Positions 32,823 to 41,285 of a stretch of 64,000 nucleotides of DNA are shown in pieces. Source of the DNA: a virus. Where the stretch lies: the IMG/VR virus record IMGVR_UViG_3300042934_000398, positions 1 to 64,000 of that record. One strand, 5' to 3'. The first letter of the stretch is position 1, and each line of letters opens with the position of its first letter. Under the pieces are notes generated by a model. That model saw only the letters and a program-made list of their open reading frames with translations, was not told the origin of the DNA and did no database searches. The translations under genes were made by a program, and so were the position numbers.

Positions 32823-33056
32823 ATGAAAACCGAATTAATATTAACAGATGATGAAATAAATAGAATTGCAAATAAGTTAGAAGAAATAATTGATAAGAAA
32901 AACAATTTAAATGTTTCAATATTAAAATATGGATTAATTAGAGAATTTGCAGGTATGGATTTGTGGTTTGAAAAATTAACCGATACTCTTGACGGATTTG
33001 TGTTAAGAGATAAAAATAATGGAAGTGTATTAGGTATATTCCCAGAACAAGAGTAA
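32823..33056 (+). CDS. Unknown 77-residue protein
   Basis: GAAAGGAGA SD before ATG at 32823. Helical start (LTDDEINRIANKLEEII), beta-rich end. No known family. Confidence 0.65.
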   Translation: MKTELILTDDEINRIANKLEEIIDKKNNLNVSILKYGLIREFAGMDLWFEKLTDTLDGFVLRDKNNGSVLGIFPEQE

Positions 33057-33099
33057 GGCAAATAAAATTAAATTTTTACGAGGAGTTAGAAAGGATATT

Positions 33100-33357
33100 A
33101 TGAATAAAACAATAAAGATAAACAAAGATGAATATATAGTTACATTTGAATCCACAGGTAAGTATTGGGTAGGCAATAGTGATGGTTCTATTAGTAATAA
33201 TGGAATGTTATCTGAAAAACTAACAGAAGAAGAAAGTAAACTTTATACACACGGAAAAAACAAAAAGTTTGGTTTTGATGTTTTTGAATTTGGTCATGAT
33301 ATTTATATACATAGAGAAACTGGAGATAAAATAGAATTACCTAAATTATTGTCATAG
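33100..33357 (+). CDS. Unknown 85-residue protein
   Basis: GAAAGGATA SD, then ATG. Beta-rich (YIVTFESTGKYWVGNSDGSIS). No known family. Confidence 0.65.
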   Translation: MNKTIKINKDEYIVTFESTGKYWVGNSDGSISNNGMLSEKLTEEESKLYTHGKNKKFGFDVFEFGHDIYIHRETGDKIELPKLLS

Positions 33358-33405
33358 AACATCAAACTGGTATTTGGTAATCTTTTTTTAGAAAGGAGAA
33401 AAACA

Positions 33406-33678
33406 ATGGCAATTAATGTAATGTGTATGAATGATAGATGTAAATTCTATTGGGAAGACAATTGTATGAGAAATTTAAATGAAGAAAGAATCGAGATTAG
33501 TAAAGAAGGAAAATGCGAAACCTTTGAGGAAGGCGTAAGCGAATGGTACGCTGCAGAAGAACAATGTGCTAATTATAAAATGCATAATGAAGTATACGCT
33601 GAATTAACAGTTATTAATTGTTCTACGTGTAAACATCAAGGCAAACAACATCCTCACACTTGTGATATATGTACATAA
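33406..33678 (+). CDS. Cys-rich protein with in-frame stop before a conserved-loo king tail
   Basis: 90 residues behind GAAAGGAGA. Nine cysteines, including MCMNDRCKFYWEDNC and CSTCKHQGKQHPHTC, indicate metal binding. The annotated end is TAA at 33676, but the same frame continues as LDQEEDYEMWEHK to a second TAA at 33718. That tail looks like the natural C-terminus, so the first stop may be a recent mutation or a read-through site. Confidence 0.65.
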   Translation: MAINVMCMNDRCKFYWEDNCMRNLNEERIEISKEGKCETFEEGVSEWYAAEEQCANYKMHNEVYAELTVINCSTCKHQGKQHPHTCDICT

Positions 33679-33766
33679 TTAGATCAAGAAGAAGATTATG
33701 AAATGTGGGAACATAAATAACATAACCAATTATATGATTGATGTTCTTTTTGAAAGGAGAATTTAG

Positions 33767-34201
33767 ATGGTATTAAAAGAAGAAAAGAGAGATTTATTTA
33801 ATGTTCCAGAAGATTACTATTTTGCTCATTGCATTAGTGCTGATTTTGGTATGGGTAAAGGAATCGTAGTTGAGTTTAACAAACGATATAACATGAAAAA
33901 TGAATTGATAAAAAAGTACAAGATTAATAATTGGAATGGAAATGGATATTGTTTGTCTAAGGATAGAGTATTCAATTTGATTACAAAAGAAAAGTACTGG
34001 AATAAACCTACATATGAAACATTAAGACAATCTTTGGAATCTATGAAACAAGAAATGTTATTCTTTGATGGTATGGTAACTAAGCTTGCAATTCCTAAAA
34101 TTGGCTGTGGATTAGATAGATTACAGTGGGATAAAGTAAAAGAAATTATTAAAGATGTATTTAATGATATGGAAGTAGAAATATTGGTTTGTTATTTATA
34201 A
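33767..34201 (+). CDS. Macrodomain ADP-ribose hydrolase (TARG1/OARD1-like)
   Basis: 144 residues. Family landmarks: FAHCISADFGMGKGIVVEF (ADP-ribose binding loop near residues 18-37), LITKEKYWNKPTY, and LAIPKIGCGLDRLQWDKV (catalytic loop near residues 104-122). Enzymes of this group remove ADP-ribose from glutamate or from nucleic acid; DarG-like members reverse thymidine ADP-ribosylation by DarT. No toxin partner is adjacent. A counter-defence role against host ADP-ribosyltransferases is a reasonable inference. Confidence 0.85.
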   Translation: MVLKEEKRDLFNVPEDYYFAHCISADFGMGKGIVVEFNKRYNMKNELIKKYKINNWNGNGYCLSKDRVFNLITKEKYWNKPTYETLRQSLESMKQEMLFFDGMVTKLAIPKIGCGLDRLQWDKVKEIIKDVFNDMEVEILVCYL

Positions 34202-34252
34202 AATAGCGAATAAAATGTGGCTTCAATTTGAAGTTAGAAAGGAAAATAAATA

Positions 34253-34639
34253 ATGTCAGAAGTTAAATTAAATGAACATGGTGTAAACGCTAATATTAAA
34301 GCACACATTCTACCAGAAGAGAAGATGAGAAAACTTGGATTCACAGACTTTTGTAATGAAAGATGGTATTTTTGTAAGATGATTAAGTTTCCAAATGAGA
34401 AGAGATACAGAAATTTTGAAATTTCTTTTGGTGTTTCAATTACAAAGGATAATCATGATGATCTTAGAATTGATGTATTGGATAATGACTTTTGCCAACC
34501 TTTTGATTATCAATATATGTTAGAGCGTAATGATAGACATGAAATTTCTTTAATCGTTCGAGAACAAGTGGAAGAGTGGATGAAATATTTACAAAAAGAA
34601 GGTGTACTAAGCGGTCACATATATGGTGAATACATTTAA
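34253..34639 (+). CDS. Unknown 128-residue protein
   Basis: GAAAGGAAA SD, then ATG. Alpha/beta with several aromatic residues (FTDFCNERWYFCKMIKFP). No known family. Confidence 0.7.
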   Translation: MSEVKLNEHGVNANIKAHILPEEKMRKLGFTDFCNERWYFCKMIKFPNEKRYRNFEISFGVSITKDNHDDLRIDVLDNDFCQPFDYQYMLERNDRHEISLIVREQVEEWMKYLQKEGVLSGHIYGEYI

Positions 34640-34640
34640 T

Positions 34641-34690
34641 ACAAATAATAATAAACATCTATTGACAAGCTGAATTACATATGGTAATAT
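34641..34690 (+). promoter_or_regulatory. Promoter with perfect AT-rich element
   Basis: ACAAATAATAATAAACA (34641-34657), 4-nt gap, TTGACA (34662-34667), 17-bp spacer ending TATGG, TAATAT (34685-34690). GCTGA (34669) and TCAGC (34698) form a dyad around the -10. Confidence 0.88.
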
Positions 34691-34751
34691 TAGATAGTCA
34701 GCATGGCATATAAGATATTAACCAAGTATCTAATATATAAATACATAAAGA

Positions 34752-34765
34752 AGATAATAATAAAC
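34752..34765 (+). repeat. Copy of the dispersed AT-rich element
   Basis: AGATAATAATAAAC within the leader downstream of the 34.66 kb promoter, ahead of the zinc-ribbon gene. Confidence 0.55.
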
Positions 34766-34800
34766 GAAATATAAAACTAAATAGACAGGTGGTGAGAAAT

Positions 34801-35061
34801 ATAAAAACGTCAAATCAGAAAGGAGTGTACCAATGCCAGTCTTGTAACACAATATTTTATAGCAATAAAATAAGAAAGGTGCAAACAGAGCATGAGACAT
34901 ATAAATGTTCCTGTCCAGAGTGTGACAGTGAAGACTTGAAGTTAATTGATTTATTGGTAGATGAAGAAGAAAATACATATAAGAACGATAAGTTTTATGG
35001 AGTTGGTAACAGATTAAAGAAAATGTACGAATGGGATGAATATGTAAGTATGAGATGCTAA
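34801..35061 (+). CDS. Zinc-ribbon protein, apparent ATA start
   Basis: AGGTGGTGAG is followed by AAAT and ATA (34801). In-frame GTG codons at 34789 and 34792 are part of that SD and so unlikely as starts. 86 residues: CQSCNTIFYS and CSCPECDSEDLKL form a zinc ribbon; acidic C-terminus. Possibly nucleic-acid binding. Confidence 0.6.
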   Translation: MKTSNQKGVYQCQSCNTIFYSNKIRKVQTEHETYKCSCPECDSEDLKLIDLLVDEEENTYKNDKFYGVGNRLKKMYEWDEYVSMRC

Positions 35062-35068
35062 AGATAGA

Positions 35069-35083
35069 AGATAATAATAAACT
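35069..35083 (+). repeat. Copy of the dispersed AT-rich element
   Basis: AGATAATAATAAACT between two genes, without a -35 box. Confidence 0.5.
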
Positions 35084-35111
35084 ATTAAAATGATTATAAA
35101 AGGAGAATGTT

Positions 35112-35330
35112 GTGGAAAGTATTTTAACAGATGAACACAAAGAATTAATTAATAAAAAGATTAAGAAGGCAATTAATGATTTAGATTTTACTGAAATTTT
35201 AGCTGAATATATAGAAAAAGAATTAGATACTATTTATGATGGTGCAGGTATTAAAGAAAATCTTGAAAGTATGGTAATGGAAGTAATTAGGCAAAATTTA
35301 GTAAAAAGTGGTTTATTGAAAGATAAATAA
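35112..35330 (+). CDS. Unknown 72-residue helical protein
   Basis: GTG start behind AAAAGGAGAA. Charged helices throughout. No known family. Confidence 0.65.
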   Translation: MESILTDEHKELINKKIKKAINDLDFTEILAEYIEKELDTIYDGAGIKENLESMVMEVIRQNLVKSGLLKDK

Positions 35331-35372
35331 GCACAACAAATGGTTGTTTGGTTATAAAGAGAGGAGAATAAT

Positions 35373-36170
35373 ATGTTTTTTAAAAAGAAAGAAGATACAA
35401 CACATAATGAATATGAAATTAATACAAATGAAAATAACACATTAGAAGGAAATGAAGAAAAAACTGACAAAACAGAAGAAGAATGGATTTGGGTAGAAGG
35501 TTATAAAGGTACAGATAAAGACATGAAGTGCCGTGATATGCAATATGAGTTAAATAAGACGTATGAACACGAAGGTAAAATTGAATTATGTGAATCAGGG
35601 TTTCACTTCTGTAAAGAATTAAGTAATGTTTTTGGATACTATTCATTAGATAATGGTAATAGATTTTTCAAGGTAAAATGTCTAGTAATTAAAGATAAAT
35701 GGGAGTCGGGCGACAATAAATTCACTGCCAAAGAAATTATTTTTACAGAAGAATTAGGATATAAAGAATTAGAAAAATTTATTATTAAAAAATATTCATT
35801 TGTACATAACAAAAATGAATGGAATGAACTAAGTGAAATTGGTATTAAGAAATTTTACAGAAAGTATTTTATGAGTATTATGTCAGATGCTGGTTATGGA
35901 GAAACATTTTCTAATATCTTATATGATGATATAAATAAGAAAATCGAAGAAATAGAGTCTGAAAATAAGAGAAGATACATAGAGGCAAATTCTTATAGTA
36001 ACATATATTATCCAAACCAATATATTTCAAAGCCTGTAAGAAATCCATTTTATATTTATGAGCCATCATATGATTATACTAGATTCGACGAATTGATTAA
36101 TAAAGTAAAAGCATTTCAAGAAGAGGGATTATCAAAAGATATGTCGGTTTATTTACTACTGAAAAGGTAA
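35373..36170 (+). CDS. Phage protein with DUF7666-like domain
   Basis: 265 residues. After an acidic linker, VEGYKGTDKDMKCRDMQYEL, then CESGFHFCKELSNVFGYY match a domain I recall from many phage proteins (YKGF-D-L-CRGFQYE-G with CESGFHFCE). There it often precedes pentapeptide repeats; here a helical region and a tyrosine-rich tail follow. Function unknown. SD GAGAGGAGAA. Confidence 0.7.
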   Translation: MFFKKKEDTTHNEYEINTNENNTLEGNEEKTDKTEEEWIWVEGYKGTDKDMKCRDMQYELNKTYEHEGKIELCESGFHFCKELSNVFGYYSLDNGNRFFKVKCLVIKDKWESGDNKFTAKEIIFTEELGYKELEKFIIKKYSFVHNKNEWNELSEIGIKKFYRKYFMSIMSDAGYGETFSNILYDDINKKIEEIESENKRRYIEANSYSNIYYPNQYISKPVRNPFYIYEPSYDYTRFDELINKVKAFQEEGLSKDMSVYLLLKR

Positions 36171-36210
36171 TCAAAAGCGCATTTCATTTGGAATTTGAAA
36201 GGAGAGAATA

Positions 36211-36276
36211 ATGAGGAAATTAGCAAGTGTTAAAGTAGTAAGTGATATGATGCCAATTGAAGGAATGTGGATGTAA
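36211..36276 (+). pseudogene. Detached N-terminal fragment of an RNA ligase gene
   Basis: GAAAGGAGAG SD, ATG, 21 codons reading MRKLASVKVVSDMMPIEGM. This matches the first residues of the RNA ligase 0.65 kb downstream (MMRKLAHIEKIEWLSPI) and of its family. The frame ends at a TAA overlapping the ATG of the homing nuclease (TAATG). It appears to be the original ligase start left behind when the nuclease gene inserted. Confidence 0.65.
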
Positions 36277-36893
36277 TGGGTAAATATAGTGGTTTAAAAA
36301 TTGGTGATAAATACAATAATTGGACTGTTGATTCAGAATGTTACAAAGACAAGAACGGTTCTGATGTTTACATGTGCAACTGTATTTGTGGAGAAAGAAA
36401 GCAAGTAGAAGGAAAGGCTTTAATTCTTGAAAGAAGTAAATCATGTGGGTGTATAAAAAGAGTAAATGCCGAAGAACAAAAGAAACGCATTAAGGAATAT
36501 AAAGCAAAATATTTTCAGGAAAACAAAGATAAAATTTATAAAAGAACTATTAATAATCAAAGATTACAAAGAGAAAAAGATATATAAGAATTTGGTATAG
36601 ATAGGTATTCTTTAAAAAGTAGATATAATATTTCACTTGAACAATATAAAGATTTATTAGATAAACAAAATAACAAATGTTGCTTGTGTAATGTCTTATT
36701 TGATAAAGAAGATAATTCAAAAAGACCATGTATCGATCATAACCATGAAACACAAATTATACGCGGAATCATATGTAAGAATTGTAATTCTGCACTTGGT
36801 ATGTTTAAGGATAATACTTTAGTTATGAAAAATGCAATAGAATATTTAGAAAGAGATGGTATATATAATGATGAGAAAATTAGCGCATATTGA
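36276..36893 (+). pseudogene. Endonuclease VII-type HNH homing nuclease with one in-frame TAA
   Basis: Frame of 205 codons inserted in the RNA ligase 5' end. The N-terminal part (residues 1-60) has CNCICGERK and SCGCIKR cysteines, a substrate-recognition zinc domain. The C-terminal part has CCLCNVLFDKEDNSKRPCIDHNHET, GIICKNCNSALGMFKDN, the endonuclease VII (T4 gp49-type) core with its zinc cysteines and catalytic His. A TAA at 36585 (codon 104) separates the two halves in the same frame. Without read-through it is inactive. The 3' end overlaps the ligase start. Confidence 0.75.
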
Positions 36894-37950
36894 AAAAATT
36901 GAATGGTTAAGTCCTATTAAAGATAGGGATAAAATTGAATTAGTAGGGGTTTCTGGTTGGCAATGCATAGTAAAAAAAGGGGAATTTAATATTGGTGATA
37001 AATGCTGTTACATAGAAATTGATAGTGTAATGCCAGAGACTGAACAATTTGAATTTCTAAGAAGTAAAAAGTTTAGAATTAAAACTATGAAGATGGCAGG
37101 AGTAATCAGTCAGGGTATTTGTTTCCCATTAAGTATTTTGCCAGAAGGTGATTATGAATTAGATCAAGATGTTACTGAGATTTTGGGAATTAAACAGTAT
37201 GAAGAAACAATGGACATTGAAAGAAATGCACCAGCATCATCAGATAGTAAAAAGAAATATCCTAATTTCTTAATGAAATTTAATTGGTTTAGAAAGTTGG
37301 TATTACCAAAGAAACAAGCTAAAGGATTTCCAGAATTTATTAGTAAAACAGATGAAACTAGAATTCAGAATGCACCATTTTATTTACAAAACAAAAACGA
37401 ATGGACAGCAACAGAAAAGGTTGATGGTCAATCAGGAACGTTCTTTTTAAGAAAAGAAAAATGTAAACGAATATTTAAAAAGACTACATATGAGTTTGGA
37501 GTATGCTCTAGAAATCTTAGAATCTGGAATGAAGATAGTTCTTCATATTGGACTGTAGCTAAGAAGTATAATATTAAACAAGTGTTATTAAATAATATTG
37601 GTGATAATGAGTTTATGGCTATTCAAGGTGAATGTATAGCTGCTAATGTACAAGGAAATAAATACAAGGTTACTGCGCCAGATTTATATGTGTTCAATGT
37701 ATTAACTCCAAATGGAAGATTAGGCTCTGTAGAAGCAAAAGAATGGGCTGAACAGAATGGATTGAAATTTGTACCTATAATTGATGAACATTATATCTTA
37801 CCTGATAGTGTAAAAGAAATATTAGCATATGCACATGGAGAAAGTAAATTATATCCAACATTAAGAGAAGGTATCGTGTTTAGAAGTAAAGATGGAAAAC
37901 AGAGTTTTAAGGCAGTTGATCCACTTTTCTTACTAAAACATGATGAATAA
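36868..37950 (+). CDS. ATP-dependent RNA ligase (DRB0094/Rnl5-like family)
   Basis: 360 residues. Nucleotidyltransferase motifs: EKVDGQSGTFF (motif I, Lys near residue 184), FGVCSRNLRI, FMAIQGECIA (motif IIIa), EGIVFRSKDG (motif IV) and SFKAVDP (motif V). The N-terminal 130 residues (RKLAHIEKIEWLSPI, KKGEFNIGDKCCYIEIDSVMP) are the OB-like domain typical of Deinococcus-type RNA ligases. It would repair nicked RNA, e.g. tRNAs cut by host anticodon nucleases, a counter-defence theme. The start codon lies inside the end of the homing nuclease gene. Confidence 0.88.
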   Translation: MMRKLAHIEKIEWLSPIKDRDKIELVGVSGWQCIVKKGEFNIGDKCCYIEIDSVMPETEQFEFLRSKKFRIKTMKMAGVISQGICFPLSILPEGDYELDQDVTEILGIKQYEETMDIERNAPASSDSKKKYPNFLMKFNWFRKLVLPKKQAKGFPEFISKTDETRIQNAPFYLQNKNEWTATEKVDGQSGTFFLRKEKCKRIFKKTTYEFGVCSRNLRIWNEDSSSYWTVAKKYNIKQVLLNNIGDNEFMAIQGECIAANVQGNKYKVTAPDLYVFNVLTPNGRLGSVEAKEWAEQNGLKFVPIIDEHYILPDSVKEILAYAHGESKLYPTLREGIVFRSKDGKQSFKAVDPLFLLKHDE

Positions 37951-37995
37951 TACTATAAGATCATTCTTTGAATCGGTTTTGAGAAAGGGGTAAAT

Positions 37996-38259
37996 ATGAC
38001 AGAAGAAAATAAGAAAAGATGTAGAGAAGAAATTGAGTTAAGAAACTGGAATAAGTTAGGGATTATTGAACCAAATGTATCACCTTTAGTATGGAATAAA
38101 GAAGTTGAATTAATGTATGAGGATATGGATGGGCAACCATGTAGATGTAATGCAATTTATGTTCATAATAGTTTTGGTTCAGATTATTTTCAAGCGACAA
38201 ATGGGATGGCTAAAGGGAATCGTATGAGTAGTTGTATCGCTTATAGAGAATTAAAATAA
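37996..38259 (+). CDS. Unknown 87-residue protein
   Basis: GAAAGGGGT SD, then ATG. Small alpha/beta protein with three cysteines. No known family. Confidence 0.65.
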   Translation: MTEENKKRCREEIELRNWNKLGIIEPNVSPLVWNKEVELMYEDMDGQPCRCNAIYVHNSFGSDYFQATNGMAKGNRMSSCIAYRELK

Positions 38260-38278
38260 ACTTATAGAGGTAGATAGT

Positions 38279-38515
38279 ATGAAATATTATTACAGTGAAG
38301 ACCTGATAAATATTATTATGATATGTAATCAAGATGAAAGTGATATAAATAATATTGTTGCTCAAAGCCTTATAAAGAGATGTGAAAAAGCAATGGCTTG
38401 TAGTGATATAAAAATACGTTTTACTAAAAGAGATAGAGATTTTCTTTTGGATAAAATGTGGAAAGATATAGATGAAAATGCTAGGTTTACAATTATGCGA
38501 ATTATGGGAGTGTAG
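38279..38515 (+). CDS. Unknown 78-residue protein
   Basis: AGAGGTAGAT SD, then ATG. Helical, charged. No known family. Confidence 0.6.
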   Translation: MKYYYSEDLINIIMICNQDESDINNIVAQSLIKRCEKAMACSDIKIRFTKRDRDFLLDKMWKDIDENARFTIMRIMGV

Positions 38516-38558
38516 ACACAATAATAATTTAAATAAAGTAGACTTATAAGGAGGATTT

Positions 38559-38735
38559 ATGAGTAGTGATTTTAAAGATAGACTTTTAAAACGATCAGAT
38601 AATAATTGTGAAAATGTTTTAGATAACCATGATGTAGATGACTATTATGAGGACGAAAATAACTACAATGATGATGATTGGAACGAATACGTAAATGACT
38701 ATTATGAGAATTATGTAGCAAAATATTCGGATTAA
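38559..38735 (+). CDS. Very acidic 58-residue protein
   Basis: AAGGAGGA SD, then ATG. Extremely rich in Asp, Asn and Tyr (DDYYEDENNYNDDDWNEY). Could mimic DNA or RNA, as several phage anti-restriction proteins do, but no family similarity was recognised. Confidence 0.6.
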   Translation: MSSDFKDRLLKRSDNNCENVLDNHDVDDYYEDENNYNDDDWNEYVNDYYENYVAKYSD

Positions 38736-38780
38736 TTACGATGAAACTATACTTTGATAGGAAAATGAAAGGAGAAATAA

Positions 38781-39176
38781 ATGAAATTTGAAAGTAAATT
38801 TGAGTTAGGACAGCAAGTATGGGGTACAGTTATTAATGATAAAAGTACATATGAACCAGTGGAATGTGATTTATGTGATAGCACAGGGTTTGTCATCGTA
38901 AAAGGGAAAGATGTAGAATACATTTGCCCTCAATGTTTTGGAGACAAACAATATAAGAAATTAGGTAAAGAAATGACAATCTGCAAAACTGGTAAAATAG
39001 GCAAAATATGTGTAGAACAGTATGATAGTCAATATAAAAATACAAGTGGAACAAAATATATGATCGACAAAACAGGAGTAGGAAGTGGAACTGTGTGGCG
39101 TGAAGAAGAATTATTTGCATCCGAAGAAGAAGCTCAAAGGGCTTGCGATGAATTTAATAAAAACAATTTACTATAA
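38781..39176 (+). CDS. Zinc-knuckle protein with KOW-like beta repeats
   Basis: 131 residues behind AAAGGAGAA. CDLCDSTGFV and CPQCFGDKQY match a DnaJ-type CxxCxG zinc knuckle; flanking segments (FELGQQVWGTV, GKIGKICVEQY) are beta-rich. Phage proteins of this style are frequent; function unknown. Confidence 0.7.
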   Translation: MKFESKFELGQQVWGTVINDKSTYEPVECDLCDSTGFVIVKGKDVEYICPQCFGDKQYKKLGKEMTICKTGKIGKICVEQYDSQYKNTSGTKYMIDKTGVGSGTVWREEELFASEEEAQRACDEFNKNNLL

Positions 39177-39214
39177 AGGACGAATTTTATCGTGAAATAG
39201 AAGGGATGTGACAG

Positions 39215-40405
39215 ATAATATATAAAACAAAAATAATACCAGTTAAGTGTAGCAAAACTGATTATCATTATTTATTGAGACTGAACAAATTGTCAGCCGA
39301 AGTTTGGAATTATTGCGTGAAGATTGATAAAGAATATTATACAAATAATAAAAAATATATGGATATGAGAACTATACAAACAGCAGTTAAGTGTTATAAC
39401 AATCTTCACGCAAAAGGAATTTACTATGTTTATAGAAAGTATATGTTTGCAAGAGATTCAATGTTTAGGTCAATTAAAGCAAAGCATGATACAAGCAATA
39501 AAGTAAAATTACCTTATAAGAAAAAGAAGTATTTTAATACAGGTTGGGATTATCAAAGTATTAAATATGATTTTGAGAAAGGATTGATAAAATTATCAAG
39601 ACCAATATCGCATGATGAAAATGGTAAGAAAATAAACAATCCACCTGTCAAATGTTATACAAAAAACATTCCACAAGATATTAAAGAGATTGAATTGGTA
39701 TATCGTAATGGATTATATTTAGTAATTAAATATAAGGAAGAAGATATACAACAATTAATTCAATCCAATAATTCAGCGGCTATTGATCTTGGAGAAATAC
39801 ATAGCATTACATCTATAGATAATAATGGACATGCAATAATTATTACTGGAAGAAAATTAAGAAGTATCAAGAGGTTAAGAGATAAAGAACAAGGTAAATT
39901 AAGAAGTAAAATGTCGAAATGTAAAAAGCATAGTAAACAATATAAGACATATAGAAATGCATTATGGAATTTAAAGTATAAGACAGAAAGGCAGATATTT
40001 GACTGTGTTCATAAGATATCAAAATTATATCTCGATTACTGCTTAGAGAATAATATTTCTAAAGTTTACTATGGTGATTTAGACAACTGCACTCGAAATT
40101 CATCTGAAAAGATTGGTAAAATGGTTGGTCAGAAATTAAACGAATGGAACTATGGAGAACTCACTTTACAGCTACGAAACAAATTGGAACGATATGGAAT
40201 AGAAATGATAAAAGTAAGTGAAGCATATAGTTCTCAGACCTGTCCTCATTGTGGAAAGCGTCACAAGCCAAATTCTCGTAACTATGATTATAGGTGTGGT
40301 TATCATCAGCACAGAGATTTGGTAGGAGCAATAAACATTCTTAATTTCAATGAAGACATTAAACAAGAATATCATACAAGTTTTAAGTATCTACGGATAG
40401 AGTAA
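39215..40405 (+). mobile_element. tnpB: TnpB (IS605-type OrfB) RNA-guided nuclease without tnpA; apparent ATA start
   Basis: About 396 residues from ATA at 39215 (SD AGAAGGG, 9-base spacing), giving IYKTKIIPVKCSK, a typical TnpB beginning; no ATG, GTG or TTG fits. TTG at 39275 is the first standard start. RuvC motifs: AAIDLGEIHSITSID (Asp), VYYGDLDN where the usual Glu is replaced by Gly-Asp, and HRDLVGAINI (Asp). The zinc finger is incomplete: CPHCGKRHK and only one further cysteine (YRCGYHQHRD). TnpB is an RNA-guided DNA nuclease ancestral to Cas12. No tnpA in the window. Nuclease activity is uncertain. Confidence 0.85.
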
Positions 40406-40500
40406 TCTAAAGTAGTAGATGGCTAGGTTGGAGTCCTAAGTAGTCCGTTGTAATTTGACGAGAAATTTTCAGTAATGAAAAAGCCAACCAAATATAATTT
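40406..40500 (+). ncRNA. Probable TnpB guide RNA (omega/reRNA) and right-end region
   Basis: Non-coding stretch after tnpB with GGTTGG (40426-40431) pairing CCAACC (40484-40489) and inner GGAGTCC/AGTCC-type pairings. In IS605 elements the guide RNA overlaps the 3' end of tnpB and this segment, ending at the right end. Exact boundaries cannot be set by eye. Confidence 0.45.
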
Positions 40501-40533
40501 TGATTTGATTAGAAGAAATGAGGTGATTTTACG

Positions 40534-40944
40534 ATATTTTATTGTCCAAAATGCAAGAAGTTAGATATTAATTTTAAAATGAATTCAGACATTCCACATG
40601 TAGTAAACATCAGAGATGGTTACGGACACCCTCTTTATCATATGAAGTGTGAATGTGGAAATTATCTATCAGCAGGAATCCATTTTACAAAGGAAGAAGT
40701 AGAAAAGGATTCTGGTTTACTTGATTATATTAAAGAGGTTATCACTGGTTATAACAAAGATGGATGTTTTTATATGGATGGCTATTATAAATATGTGGAA
40801 GATAGAATAAACAAGATAGAACAACGAAATAAAGAAGTATTAGAAGAACGAGCAAGAATTTCTGTTATGAGTGAATTAGAAAAGAAAGAATATTTTGAAA
40901 AGAAATATGAAGAAATGATGAAACGGCTAGGAGAGGAGAAATAA
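40534..40944 (+). CDS. Zinc-ribbon/coiled-coil protein, apparent ATA start
   Basis: GAGGTGATTTTACG precedes ATA, giving (M)FYCPKCKKLDINFKMN; the first ATG (40579) would cut off the first half of the zinc ribbon (CPKC with CECG). 136 residues; the C-terminal half is a coiled coil (INKIEQRNKEVLEERARI). Strong case for a near-cognate start. Function unknown. Confidence 0.65.
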   Translation: MFYCPKCKKLDINFKMNSDIPHVVNIRDGYGHPLYHMKCECGNYLSAGIHFTKEEVEKDSGLLDYIKEVITGYNKDGCFYMDGYYKYVEDRINKIEQRNKEVLEERARISVMSELEKKEYFEKKYEEMMKRLGEEK

Positions 40945-40945
40945 T

Positions 40946-41242
40946 ATGGAAAGATTAACTAAGATTACGACAAGTGGATTTGATAATAAGAAAGTTGACA
41001 CAGAAGATTATAGCGTATATGAATTATTACAAATGGTATTAGGCAAGTTGGCAGCATATGAAGATACAAATTTAATGCCTGATGAAGTGGAAGAACTACA
41101 AGGACGAATTGAACATTTGCAAAAATTCTATGATTACTTTTGCGAATTATATGGTACAGGTTTAGATGTCGCTAACTGGCATTTAAATGGAGATCTAGAA
41201 CCGTTTGATAACTTTTTCGATAGTGCGGAAGAGTCAGAATAA
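40946..41242 (+). CDS. Phage protein of the MERLT...KLAAYEDT family
   Basis: 98 residues, ATG one base after the preceding TAA, SD GGAGAGGAGAA. MERLTKITTSGFD and LGKLAAYEDTNLMPDEVEEL are hallmarks of a very common uncharacterised protein of Clostridia phages. Helical hairpin with an acidic tail. Confidence 0.75.
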   Translation: MERLTKITTSGFDNKKVDTEDYSVYELLQMVLGKLAAYEDTNLMPDEVEELQGRIEHLQKFYDYFCELYGTGLDVANWHLNGDLEPFDNFFDSAEESE

Positions 41243-41285
41243 ATGTGACATTTTATTATGATATTTAATAAGAAAAGGAGATAAT

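Noticed and set aside
34730-35140. 136-residue minus-strand ORF
   Set aside because: Antisense to the zinc-ribbon gene with SD and promoter on the plus strand; composition typical of reversed AT-rich coding DNA.
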